Origin: Clusia tigrina
Taxonomy: Eukaryota; Arthropoda; Insecta; Diptera; Clusiidae
Direction of reading: 5' to 3'
DNA length: 64,000 nt
Assembly: GCA_920105625.2 (NCBI GenBank)
Contig: OV050032.1
Span: 95,216,542 to 95,280,541 of the forward strand
The translations under genes were made by a program, and so were the position numbers. Shown piece after piece: positions 14,716-27,500 of the stretch. Under the pieces are notes generated by a model. That model was not told the DNA's origin. It did not search any database and saw only the letters and a program-made list of their open reading frames with translations. How positions within the stretch are numbered: the first letter of the stretch is position 1; every line of letters starts with the position of its first letter.

Positions 14716-17700
14716 AAACCTTGAAATTTTGTAACAATAAAGTACTCGAGCCTCTTGTCAATTTAAGCCATCGCTCAAAGCTATGCTACCCTAGAGTCCC
14801 ATATCAAACACTGATAAAACTTCAAACGCCCCTAACTTATATACGGTACGTCCTACACCTATCAAAGTTTGCAACATGCAAATGCTTGTAACTTTTTACT
14901 GGAGCGTCATAAAACCTTGAAATTTTGTAACAATAAAGTTCTCGAGCCTCTTGTCTATTTAAGCCATCGCTCAAAGCTATGCTACCCTAGAGTCCCATAT
15001 CAAACACTGATAAAACTTCAAACGCCCCTAACTTATATACGGTACGTCCTACACCTATCAAAGTTTGCAACATGCAAATGCTTGTAACTTTTTACTGGAG
15101 CGTCATAAAACCTTGAAATTTTGTAACAATAAAGTACCCGAGCCTCTTGTCAATTTAAGCTATCGCTCAAAGCTATGCTACCCTAGAGTCCCAAATCAAA
15201 CACTGATAAAACTTCAAATGGCCCTAACTTCTATACGGTACGTCCTACACCTATCAAAGTTTGCAACATATAAATGCTTGTAACTTTTTACTGGAGCGTC
15301 ATGAAACCTTGAAATTTTGTAACAATAAAGTAATCGAGCATATTGTCAATTTAAGTTATCGCTCAAAGCTATGCTACCCTAGAGTCCCAAATCAAACACT
15401 GATAAAACTTCAAACGCCCCTAACTTCTCTACGGTACGTCCTACACCTATGAAAGTTGGCAACATACAAATGCTTGTATCTTTTTACTGGAGCGTCATAA
15501 AACCTTGAAATTTTGTAACAATAAAGTTCTCGAGCCTCTTGTCCATTTAAGCCATCACTCAAAGCTATGCTACCCTAGAGTCCCAAATCAAACACTGATA
15601 AAACTTCAAACTCCCCTAACTTCTTTACGGTACGTCCTACACCTATCAAAGTTTGCAACATACAAATGCTTGTAACTTTTTACTGGAGCGTCATAAAATC
15701 TTGAAATTTTGTAACAATAAAGTACCCGAGCCTCTTGTCAATTTAAGCCATCGCTCAAAGCTATGCTACCCTAGAGTCCCAAATCAAACACTGAAAAAAC
15801 TTCAAATGGCCCTAACTTCTATACGGTACGTCCTACACCTATCAAAGTTTGCAACATACAAATGCTTGTATCTTTTTACTGGAGCGTCATAAAACCTTGA
15901 AATTTTGTAACAATAAAGTACCCGAGCCTCTTGTCAATTTAAGCTATCGCTCAAAGCTATGCTACCCTTGAGTCCCAAATCAAACACTGATAAAACTTCA
16001 AATGGCCCTAACTTCTATACGGTACGTCCTACACCTATCAAAGTTTGCAACATACATATGCTTGTAACTTTTTACTGGAGCGTCATAAAACCTTGAAATT
16101 TTGTAACAATAAAGTACCCGAGCCTCTTGTCAATTTAAGCTATCGCTCAAAGCTATGCTACCCTTGAGTCCCAAATCAAACACTGATAAAACTTCAAACG
16201 CCCCTAACTTCTTTACGGTACGTCCTACACCTATCAAAGTTTGCAACATACAAATGCTTGTAACTTTTTACTGGAGCGTCATAAAATCTTGAAATTTTGT
16301 AACAATAAAGTACCCGAGCCTCTTGTCAATTTAAGCCATCGCTCAAAGCTATGCTACCCTAGAGTCCCAAATCAAACACTGATAAAACTTCAAACGCCCC
16401 TAACTTATATACGGTACGTCCTACACCTATCAAAGTTTGCAACATGCAAATGCTTGTAACTTTTTACTGGAGCGTCATAAAACCTTGAAATTTTGTAACA
16501 ATAAAGTTCTCGAGCCTCTAGTCCATTTAAGCCATCGCTCAAAGCTATGCTACCCTAGAGTCCGAAATCAAACACTGATAAAACTTCAAACGCCCCTAAC
16601 TTCTTTACGGTACGTCCTACACCTATCAAACTTTGCAACATACAAATGCTTGTAACTTTTTACTGGAGCGTCATAAAACCTTGAAATTTTGTAACAATAA
16701 AGTACTCGAGCATATTGTCAATTTAAGTTATCGCTCAAAGCTATGCTACCCTAGAGTCCCAAATCAAACACTGATAAAACTTCAAACGCCCCTAACTTCT
16801 TTACGGTACGTCCTACACCTATCAAAGTTGGCAACATACAAATGCTTGTATCTTTTTACTGGAGCGTCATAAAACCTTGAAATTTTGTAAGAATAAAGTA
16901 CCCGAGCCTCTTGTCAATTTAAGCCATCGCTGAAAGCTATGCTACCCTAGAGTCCCAAAGCAAACACTGATAAAATTTCAAATGGCCCTAACTTCTATAC
17001 GGTACGTCCTACACCTATCAAAGTTTGCAACATACAAATGCTTGTAACTTGTTACTGGAGCGTCATAAAACCTTGAAATTTTGTAACAATATAGTACTCG
17101 AGCCTCTTGTCAATTTAAGCCATCGCTCAAAGCAATGCTACCCTTGAGTCCCAAATCAAACACTGATAAAACTTCAAATGGCCCTAATTTCTATACGGTA
17201 CGTCCTACACCTATCAAAGTTTGCAACATACAAATGCTTGTAACTTTTTACTGGAGCGTCATAAAACATTGAAATTTTGTAACAATAAAGTACTCGAGCC
17301 TCTTGTCAATTTAAGCCATCGCTCAAATCTATGCTACCCTAGAGTCCCAAATCAAACACTGATAAAACTTCAAACGCCCCTAACTTCTTGACGGTACGTC
17401 CTACACCTATCAAAGTTTGCAACATACAAATGCTTGTAACTTTTTACTGGAGCGTCATAAAAACTTGAAATTTTGTAACAATGAAGTACCCGAGCCTCTT
17501 GTCAATTTAAGCCATCGCTCAAAGCTATGCTACCCTTGAGTCCCAAATCAAACACTGATAAAACTTCAAACGCCCCTAACTTCTTTACGGTACGTCCTAC
17601 ACCTATCAAAGTTTGCAACATACAAATGCTTGTAACTTTTTACTGGACCGTCATAAAACCTTGAAATTTTGTAACAATAAAGTACTCGAGCCTATTGTCA

Positions 17701-18589
17701 ATTTAAGCCATCGCTCAAAGCTATGCTACCCTAGAGTCCCATATCAAACACTGATAAAACTTCAAACGCCCCTAACTTATATACGGTACGTCCTACACCT
17801 ATCAAAGTTTGCAACATGCAAATGCTTGTAACTTTTTACTGGAGCGTCATAAAACCTTGAAATTTTGTAACAATAAAGTTCTCGAGCCTCTTGTCCATTT
17901 AAGCCATCGCTCAAAGCTATGCTACCCTAGAGTCCCAAATCAAACACTGATAAAACTTCAAACGCCCCTAACTTCTTTACGGTACGTCCTACACCTATCA
18001 AACTTTGCAACATACAAATGCTTGTAACTTTTTACTGGAGCGTCATAAAACCTTGAAATTTTGTAACAATAAAGTACCCGAGCCTCTTGTCAATTTAAGT
18101 CATCGCTCAAAGCTATGCTACCCTAGAGTCCCAAATCAAACACTGATAAAACTTCAAATGGCCCTAACTTCTATACGGTACGTCCTACACCTATCAAAGT
18201 TTGCAACATACAAATGCTTGTAACTTTTTACTGGAGCGTCATAAAACCTTGAAATTTTGTAACAATAAAGTAATCGAGCATATTGTCAATTTAAGTTATC
18301 GCTCAAAGCTATGCTACCCTAGAGTCCCAAATCAAACACTGATAAAACTTCAAACGCCCCTAACTTCTTTACGGTACGTCCTACACCTATCAAAGTTGGC
18401 AACATACAAATGCTTGTATCTTTTTACTGGAGCGTCATAAAACCTTGAAATTTTGTAACAATAAAGTTCTCGAGCCTCTTGTCCATTTAAGCCATCGCTC
18501 AAAGCTATGCTACAATAGAGTCCCAAATCAAACACTGATAAAACTTCAAACGTCCCTAACTTCTTTACGGTACGTCCTACACCTATCAA

Positions 18590-21500
18590 AGTTTGCAACA
18601 TACAAATGCTTGTAACTTTTTACTGGAGCGTCATAAAATCTTGAAATTTTGTAACAATAAAGTACCCGAGCCTCTTGTCAATTTAAGCCATCGCTCAAAG
18701 CTATGCTACCCTAGAGTCCCAAATCAAACACTGATAAAACTTCAAATGGCCCTAACTTCTTTACGGTACGTCCTACACCTATCAAAGTTTGCAACATATA
18801 TGTAAATGCTTGTAACTTTTTACTGGAGCGTCATAAAACCTTGAAATTTTGTAACAATAAAGTACCCGAGCCTCTTGTCAATTTAAGCTATCGCTCAAAG
18901 CTATGCTACCCTAGAGTCCCAAATCAAACACTGATAAAACTTCAAATGGCCCTAACTTCTATACGGTACGTCCTACACCTATCAAAGTTTGCAACATACA
19001 AATGCTTGTAACTTTTTACTGGAGCGTCATAAAACATTGAAATTTTGTAACAATAAAGTACTCGAGCCTCTTGTCAATTTAAGCCATCGCTCAAAGCTAT
19101 GCTACCCTAGAGTCCCAAATCAAACACTGATAAAACTTCAAACGCCCCTAACTTCTTGACGGTACGTCCTACACCTAACAAAGTTTGCAACATACAAATG
19201 CTTGTAACTTTTTACTGGAGCGTCATAAAACCTTGAAATTTTGTATCCATATAGTACCCGAGCCTCTTGTCAATTTAAGCTATCGCTCAAAGCTATGCTA
19301 CCCTAGAGTCCCAAATCAAACACTGATAAAACTTCAAATGGCCCTAACTTCTATACGGTACGTCCTACACCTATCAAAGTTTGCAACATTCAAATGCTTG
19401 TAACTTTTTACTGGAGCGTCATAAAACCTTGAAATTTTGTAACAATATAGTACTCGAGCCTCTTGTCAATTTATGCCATCGCTCAAAGCTATGCTACCCT
19501 TGAGTCCCAAATCAAACATTGATAAAACTTCAAATGGCCCTAACTTCTATACGGTACGTCCTACACCTATCAAAGTTTGCAACATACAAATGCTTGTAAC
19601 TTTTTACTGGAGCGTCATAAAACATTGAAATTTTGTAACAATTAAGTACTCGAGCCTCTTGTCAATTTAAGCCATCGCTCAAAGCTATGCTACCCTAGAG
19701 TCCCAAATCAAACACTGATAAAACTTCAAATGGCCCTAACTTCTATACGGTACGTCCTACACCTATCAAAGTTTGCAACATACAAATGCTTGTAACTTGT
19801 TACTGGAGCGTCATAAAACCTTGAAATTTTGTAACAATATAGTACTCGAACCTCTTGTCAATTTAAGCCATCGCTCAAATCTATGCTACCCTTGAGTCCC
19901 AAATCAAACATTGATAAAACTTCAAATGGCCCTAACTTCTATACGGTACGTCCTACACCTATCAAAGTTTGCAACATACAAATGCTTGTAACTTTTTACT
20001 GGAGCGTCATAAAACCTTGAAATTTTGTAACAATAAAGTACCCGAGCCTCTTGTCAATTTAAGCTATCGCTCAAAGCTATGCTACCCTAGAGTCCCAAAT
20101 CCAACACTGATAAAACTTCAAATGGCCCTAACTTCTATACGGTACGTCCTACACCTATCAAAGTTTGCAACATAGAAATGCTTGTAACTTTTTACTGGAG
20201 CGTCATAAAACCTTGAAATTTTGTAACAATATAGTACTCGAGCCTCTTGTCAATTTAAGCCATCGGTCAAAGCTATGCTATCCTTGAGTCCCAAATCAAA
20301 CACTGATAAAACTTCAAATGGCCCTAACTTCTATACGGTACGTCCTACACCTATCAAAGTTTGCAACATGCAAATGCTTGTAACTTTTTACTGGAGCGTC
20401 ATAAAACCTTGAAATTTTGTAACAATAAAGTTCTCGAGCCTCTTGTCCATTTAAGCCATCGCTCAAAGCTATGCTCCCCTAGAGTCCCAAATCAAACACT
20501 GATAAAACTTCAAACGCCCCTAACTTCTTTACGGTACGTCCTACACCTATCAAAGTTTGCAACATACAAATGCTTGGAACTTTTACTGGAGCGTCATAAA
20601 ACCTTGAAATTTTGTAACAATAAAGTACCCGAGCCTCTGGTAAATTTAAGTTATCGCTCAAAGCTATGCTACCCTAGAGTCCCAAATCAAACACTGATAA
20701 AACTTCAAATGGCCCTAACTTCTATACGGTACGTCCTACACCTATCAAAGTTTGCAACATACAAATGCTTGTAACTTTTTACTGGAGCGTCATAAAACCT
20801 TGAAATTTTGTAACAATAAAGTAATCGAGCATATTGTCAATTTAAGTTATCGCTCAAAGCTATGCTGCCCTAGAGTCCCAAATCAAACACTGATAAAACT
20901 TCAAACGCCCCTAACTTCTTTACGGTACGTCCTACACCTATCAAAGTTGGCAACATACAAATGCTTGTATCTTTTTACTGGAGCGTCATAAAACCTTGAA
21001 ATTTTGTAACAATAAAGTTTTCGAGCCTCTTGTCCATTTAAGCCATCGCTCAAAGCTATGCTACCCTAGAGTCCCAAATCAAACACTGATAAAACTTCAA
21101 ACGTCCCTAACTTCTTTACGGTACGTCCTACACCTATCAAAGTTTGCAACATACAAATGCTTGTAACTTTTTACTGGAGCGTCATAAAATCTTGAAATTT
21201 TGTAACAATAAAGTACCCGAGCCTCTTGTCAATTTAAGCCATCGCTCAAAGCTATGCTACCCTAGAGTCCCAAATCAAACACTGATAAAACTTCAAATGG
21301 CCCTAACTTCTTTACGGTACGTCCTACACCTATCAAAGTTTGCAACATATATGTAAATGCTTGTAACTTTTTACTGGAGCGTCATAAAACCTTGAAATTT
21401 TGTAACAATAAAGTACCCGAGCCTCTTGTCAATTTAAGTTATCGCTCAAAGCTATGCTACCCTAGAGTCCCAAATCAAACACTGATAAAACTTCAAATGG

Positions 21501-24500
21501 CCCTAACTTCTATACGGTACGTCCTACACCTATCAAAGTTTGCAACATACAAATGCTTGTAACTTTTTACTGGAGCGTCATAAAACATTGAAATTTTGTA
21601 ACAATAAAGTACTCGAGCCTCTTGTCAATTTAAGCCATCGCTCAAAGCTATGCTACCCTAGAGTCCCAAATCAAACACTGATAAAACTTCAAACGCCCCT
21701 AACTTCTTGACGGTACGTCCTACACCTAACAAAGTTTGCAACATACAAATGCTTGTAACTTGTTACTGGAGCGTCATAAAACCTTGAAATTTTGTAACAA
21801 TATAGTACTCGAGCCTCTTGTCAATTTAAGCCATCGCTCAAAGCTATGCTACCCTTGAGTCCCAAATCAAACACTGATAAAACTTCAAATGGCCCTAACT
21901 TCTATACGGTACGTCCTACACCTATCAAAGTTTGCAACATACAAATGCTTGTAACTTTTTACTGGAGCGTCATAAAACCTTGAAATTTTGTAACAATATA
22001 GTACTCGAGCCTCTTGTCAATTTAAGCCATCGCTCAAAGCTATGCTACCCTTGAGTCCCAAATCAAACATTGATAAAACTTCAAATGGCCCTAACTTCTA
22101 TACGGTACGTCCTACACCTATCAAAGTTTGCAACATACAAATGCTTGTAACTTTTTACTGGAGCGTCATAAAACCTTGAAATTTTGTAACAATAAAGTAC
22201 CCGAGCCTCTTGTCAATTTAAGCTATCGCTCAAAGCTATGCTACCCTAGAGTCCCAAATCCAACACTGATAAAACTTCAAATGGCCCTAACTTCTATACG
22301 GTACGGCCTACACCTATCAAAGTTTGCAACATAGAAATGCTTGTAACTTTTTACTGGAGCGTCATAAAACCTTGAAATTTTGTAACAATATAGTACTCGA
22401 GCCTCTTGTCAATTTAAGCCATCGCTCAAAGCTATGCTATCCTTGAGTCCCAAATCAAACACTGATAAAACTTCAAATGGCCCTAACTTCTATACGGTAC
22501 GTCCTACACCTATCAAAGTTTGCAACATGCAAATGCTTGTAACTTTTTACTGGAGCGTCATAAAACCTTGAAATTTTGTAACAATAAAGTTCTCGAGCCT
22601 CTTGTCCATTTAAGCCATCGCTCAAAGCTATGCTCCCCTAGAGTCCCAAATCAAACACTGATAAAACTTCAAACGCCCCTAACTTCTTTACGGTACGTCC
22701 TACACCTATCAAAGTTTGCAACATACAAATGCTTGGAACTTTTTACTGGAGCGTCATAAAACCTTGAAATTTTGTAACAATAAAGTACCCGAGCCTCTTG
22801 TCAATTTAAGCTATCGCTCAAAGCTATGCTACCCTAGAGTCCCAAATCAAACACTGATAAAACTTCAAATGGCCCTAACTTCTATACGGTACGTCCTACA
22901 CCTATCAAAGTTTGCAACATACAAATGCTTGTAACTTTTTACTGGAGCGTCATAAAACCTTGAAATTTTGTAACAATAAAGTAATCGAGCATATTGTCAA
23001 TTTAAGTTATCTCTCAAAGCTATGCTACCCTAGAGTCCCAAATCAAACACTGATAAAACTTCAAACGCCCCTAACTTCTTTACGGTACGGCCTACACCTA
23101 TCAAAGTTGGCAACATACAAATGCTTGTATCTTTTTACTGGAGCGTCATAAAACCTTGAAATTTTGTAACAATAAAGTTCTCGAGCCTCTTGTCCATTTA
23201 AGCCATCGCTCAAAGCTATGTTACCCTAGAGTCCCAAATCAAACACTGATAAAACTTCAAACGTCCCTAACTTCTTTACGGTACATCCTACACCTATCAA
23301 AGTTTGCAACATACAAATGCTTGTAACTTTTTACTGGAGCGTCATAAAATCTTGAAATTTTGTAACAATAAAGTACCCGAGCCTCTTGTCAATTTAAGCC
23401 ATCGCTCAAAGCTATGCTACCCTAGAGTCCCAAATCAAACACTGATAAAACTTCAAATGGCCCTAACTTCTTAACGGTACGTCCTACACCTATCAAAGTT
23501 TGCAACATATATGTAAATGCTTGTAACTTTTTACTGGAGCGTCATAAAACCTTGAAATTTTGTAACAATAAAGTACCCGAGCCTCTTGTCAATTTAAGCT
23601 ATCGCTCAAAGCTATGCTACCCTAGAGTCCCAAATCAAACACTGATAAAACTTCAAATGGCCCTAACTTCTATACGGTACGTCCTACACCTATCAAAGTT
23701 TGCAACATGCAAATGCTTGTAACTTTTTACTGGAGCGTCATAAAACCTTGAAATTTTGTAACAATAAAGTTCTCGAGCCTCTTGTCCATTTAAGCCATCG
23801 CTCAAAGCTATGCTCCCCTAGAGTCCCAAATCAAACACTGATAAAACTTCAAACGCCCCTAACTTCTTTACGGTACGTCCTACACCTATCAAAGTTTGCA
23901 ACATACAAATGCTTGGAACTTTTTACTGGAGCGTCATAAAACCTTGAAATTTTGTAACAATAAAGTACCCGAGCCTCTTGTCAATTTAAGCTATCGCTCA
24001 AAGCTATGCTACCCTAGAGTCCCAAATCAAACACTGATAAAACTTCAAATGGCCCTAACTTCTATACGGTACGTCCTACACCTATCAAAGTTTGCAACAT
24101 ACAAATGCTTGTAACTTTTTACTGGAGCGTCATAAAACCTTGAAATTTTGTAACAATAAAGTAATCGAGCATATTGTCAATTTAAGTTATCGCTCAAAGC
24201 TATGCTGCCCTAGAGTCCCAAATCAAACACTGATAAAACTTCAAACGCCCCTAACTTCTTTACGGTACGTCCTACACCTATCAAAGTTGGCAACATACAA
24301 ATGCTTGTATCTTTTTACTGGAGCGTCATAAAACCTTGAAATTTTGTAACAATAAAGTTCTCGAGCCTCTTGTCCATTTAAGCCATCGCTCAAAGCTATG
24401 CTACCCTAGAGTCCCAAATCAAACACTGATAAAACTTCAAACGTCCCTAACTTCTTTACGGTACGTCCTACACCTATCAAAGTTTGCAACATACAAATGC

Positions 24501-27500
24501 TTGTAACTTTTTACTGGAGCGTCATAAAATCTTGAAATTTTGTAACAATAAAGTACCCGAGCCTCTTGTCAATTTAAGCCATCGCTCAAAGCTATGCTAC
24601 CCTAGAGTCCCAAATCAAACGCTGATAAAACTTCAAATGGCCCTAACTTCTTTACGGTACGTCCTACACCTATCAAAGTTTGCAACATATATGTAAATGC
24701 TTGTAACTTTTTACTGGAGCGTCATAAAACCTTGAAATTTTGTAACAATAAAGTACCCGAGCCTCTTGTCAATTTAAGCTATCGCTCAAAGCTATGCTAC
24801 CCTAGAGTCCCAAATCAAACACTGATAAAACTTCAAATGGCCCTAACTTCTATACGGTACGTCCTACACCTATCAAAGTTTGCAACATAAAAATGCTTGT
24901 AACTTTTTACTGGAGCGTCATAAAACATTGAAATTTTGTAACAATAAAGTACTCGAGCCTCTTGTCAATTTAAGCCATCGCTCAAAGCTATGCTACCCTA
25001 GAGTCCCAAATCAAACACTGATAAAACTTCAAACGCCCCTAACTTCTTGACGGTACGTCCTACACCTAACAAAGTTTGCAACATACAAATGCTTGTAACT
25101 TGTTACTGGAGCGTCATAAAACCTTGAAATTTTGTAACAATATAGTACTCGAGCCTCTTGTCAATTTAAGCCATCGCTCAAAGCTATGCTACCCTTGAGT
25201 CCCAAATCAAACACTGATAAAACTTCAAATGGCCCTAACTTCTATACGGTACGTCCTACACCTATCAAAGTTTGCAACATACAAATGCTTGTAACTTTTT
25301 ACTGGAGCGTCATAAAACCTTGAAATTTTGTAACAATATAGTACTCGAGCCTCTTGTCAATTTAAGCCATCGCTCAAAGCTATGCTACCCTTGAGTCCCA
25401 AATCAAACATTGATAAAACTTCAAATGGCCCTAACTTCTATACGGTACGTCCTACACCTATCAAAGTTTGCAACATACAAATGCTTGTAACTTTTTACTG
25501 GAGCGTCATAAAACCTTGAAATTTTGTAACAATAAAGTAATCGAGCATATTGTCAATTTAAGTTATCGCTCAAAGCTATGCTGCCCTAGAGTCCCAAATC
25601 AAACACTGATAAAACTTCAAACGCCCCTAACTTCTTTACGGTACGTCCTACACCTATCAAAGTTGGCAACATACAAATGCTTGTATCTTTTTACTGGAGC
25701 GTCATAAAACCTTGAAATTTTGTAACAATAAAGTTCTCGAGCCTCTTGTCCATTTAAGCCATCGCTCAAAGCTATGCTACCCTAGAGTCCCAAATCAAAC
25801 ACTGATAAAACTTCAAACGTCCCTAACTTCTTTACGGTACGTCCTACACCTATCAAAGTTTGCAACATACAAATGCTTGTAACTTTTTACTGGAGCGTCA
25901 TAAAATCTTGAAATTTTGTAACAATAAAGTACCCGAGCCTCTTGTCAATTTAAGCCATCGCTCAAAGCTATGCTACCCTAGAGTCCCAAATCAAACGCTG
26001 ATAAAACTTCAAATGGCCCTAACTTCTTTACGGTACGTCCTACACCTATCAAAGTTTGCAACATATATGTAAATGCTTGTAACTTTTTACTGGAGCGTCA
26101 TAAAACCTTGAAATTTTGTAACAATAAAGTACCCGAGCCTCTTGTCAATTTAAGCTATCGCTCAAAGCTATGCTACCCTAGAGTCCCAAATCAAACACTG
26201 ATAAAACTTCAAATGGCCCTAACTTCTATACGGTACGTCCTACACCTATCAAAGTTTGCAACATAAAAATGCTTGTAACTTTTTACTGGAGCGTCATAAA
26301 ACATTGAAATTTTGTAACAATAAAGTACTCGAGCCTCTTGTCAATTTAAGCCATCGCTCAAAGCTATGCTACCCTAGAGTCCCAAATCAAACACTGATAA
26401 AACTTCAAACGCCCCTAACTTCTTGACGGTACGTCCTACACCTAACAAAGTTTGCAACATACAAATGCTTGTAACTTGTTACTGGAGCGTCATAAAACCT
26501 TGAAATTTTGTAACAATATAGTACTCGAGCCTCTTGTCAATTTAAGCCATCGCTCAAAGCTATGCTACCCTTGAGTCCCAAATCAAACACTGATAAAACT
26601 TCAAATGGCCCTAACTTCTATACGGTACGTCCTACACCTATCAAAGTTTGCAACATACAAATGCTTGTAACTTTTTACTGGAGCGTCATAAAACCTTGAA
26701 ATTTTGTAACAATATAGTACTCGAGCCTCTTGTCAATTTAAGCCATCGCTCAAAGCTATGCTACCCTTGAGTCCCAAATCAAACATTGATAAAACTTCAA
26801 ATGGCCCTAACTTCTATACGGTACGTCCTACACCTATCAAAGTTTGCAACATACAAATGCTTGTAACTTTTTACTGGAGCGTCATAAAACCTTGAAATTT
26901 TGTAACAATAAAGTACCCGAGCCTCTTGTCAATTTAAGCTATCGCTCAAAGCTATGCTACCCTAGAGTCCCAAATCCAACACTGATAAAACTTCAAATGG
27001 CCCTAACTTCTATACGGTACGTCCTACACCTATCAAAGTTTGCAACATAGAAATGCTTGTAACTTTTTACTGGAGCGTCATAAAACCTTGAAATTTTGTA
27101 ACAATATAGTACTCGAGCCTCTTGTCAATTTAAGCCATCGCTCAAAGCTATGCTATCCTTGAGTCCCAAATCAAACACTGATAAAACTTCAAATGGCCCT
27201 AACTTCTATACGGTACGTCCTACACCTATCAAAGTTTGCAACATGCAAATGCTTGTAACTTTTTACTGGAGCGTCATAAAACCTTGAAATTTTGTAACAA
27301 TAAAGTTCTCGAGCCTCTTGTCCATTTAAGCCATCGCTCAAAGCTATGCTCCCCTAGAGTCCCAAATCAAACACTGATAAAACTTCAAACGCCCCTAACT
27401 TCTTTACGGTACGTCCTACACCTATCAAAGTTTGCAACATACAAATGCTTGGAACTTTTTACTGGAGCGTCATAAAACCTTGAAATTTTGTAACAATAAA

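Larger units (their letters stand above)
8424..18590. repeat. 14-16-monomer higher-order repeat block
   Basis: A monomer with GGACCGTC in place of GGAGCGTC recurs at about 8825, 11569, 14705 and 17645. The spacings are 2744, 3136 and 2940 bp, i.e. 14, 16 and 15 monomers. A second marker, TAATCGAGC, recurs at about 9451, 12587, 15331 and 18271 (16, 14 and 15 monomers). The differences in length are explained by local gain of single monomers, most clearly at 11733-12340. The block boundaries are approximate because neighbouring blocks reuse the same monomer types. Confidence 0.82.

Noticed and set aside
18350..18601. Minus-strand open frames in the satellite (also 20479-20661, 31474-31656, 38921-39103, 42252-42434, 57434-57685)
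   Set aside because: They are complements of the same monomer, appear only where a variant removes a stop, and have no independent coding evidence.
20361..20774. 137-residue open frame, apparently a longer tandem-repeat protein (also 51602-52015)
   Set aside because: A 1-bp deletion in the monomer joint (near 20581 and 51809) lets two satellite frames run together. It has no start codon context and no protein signature.
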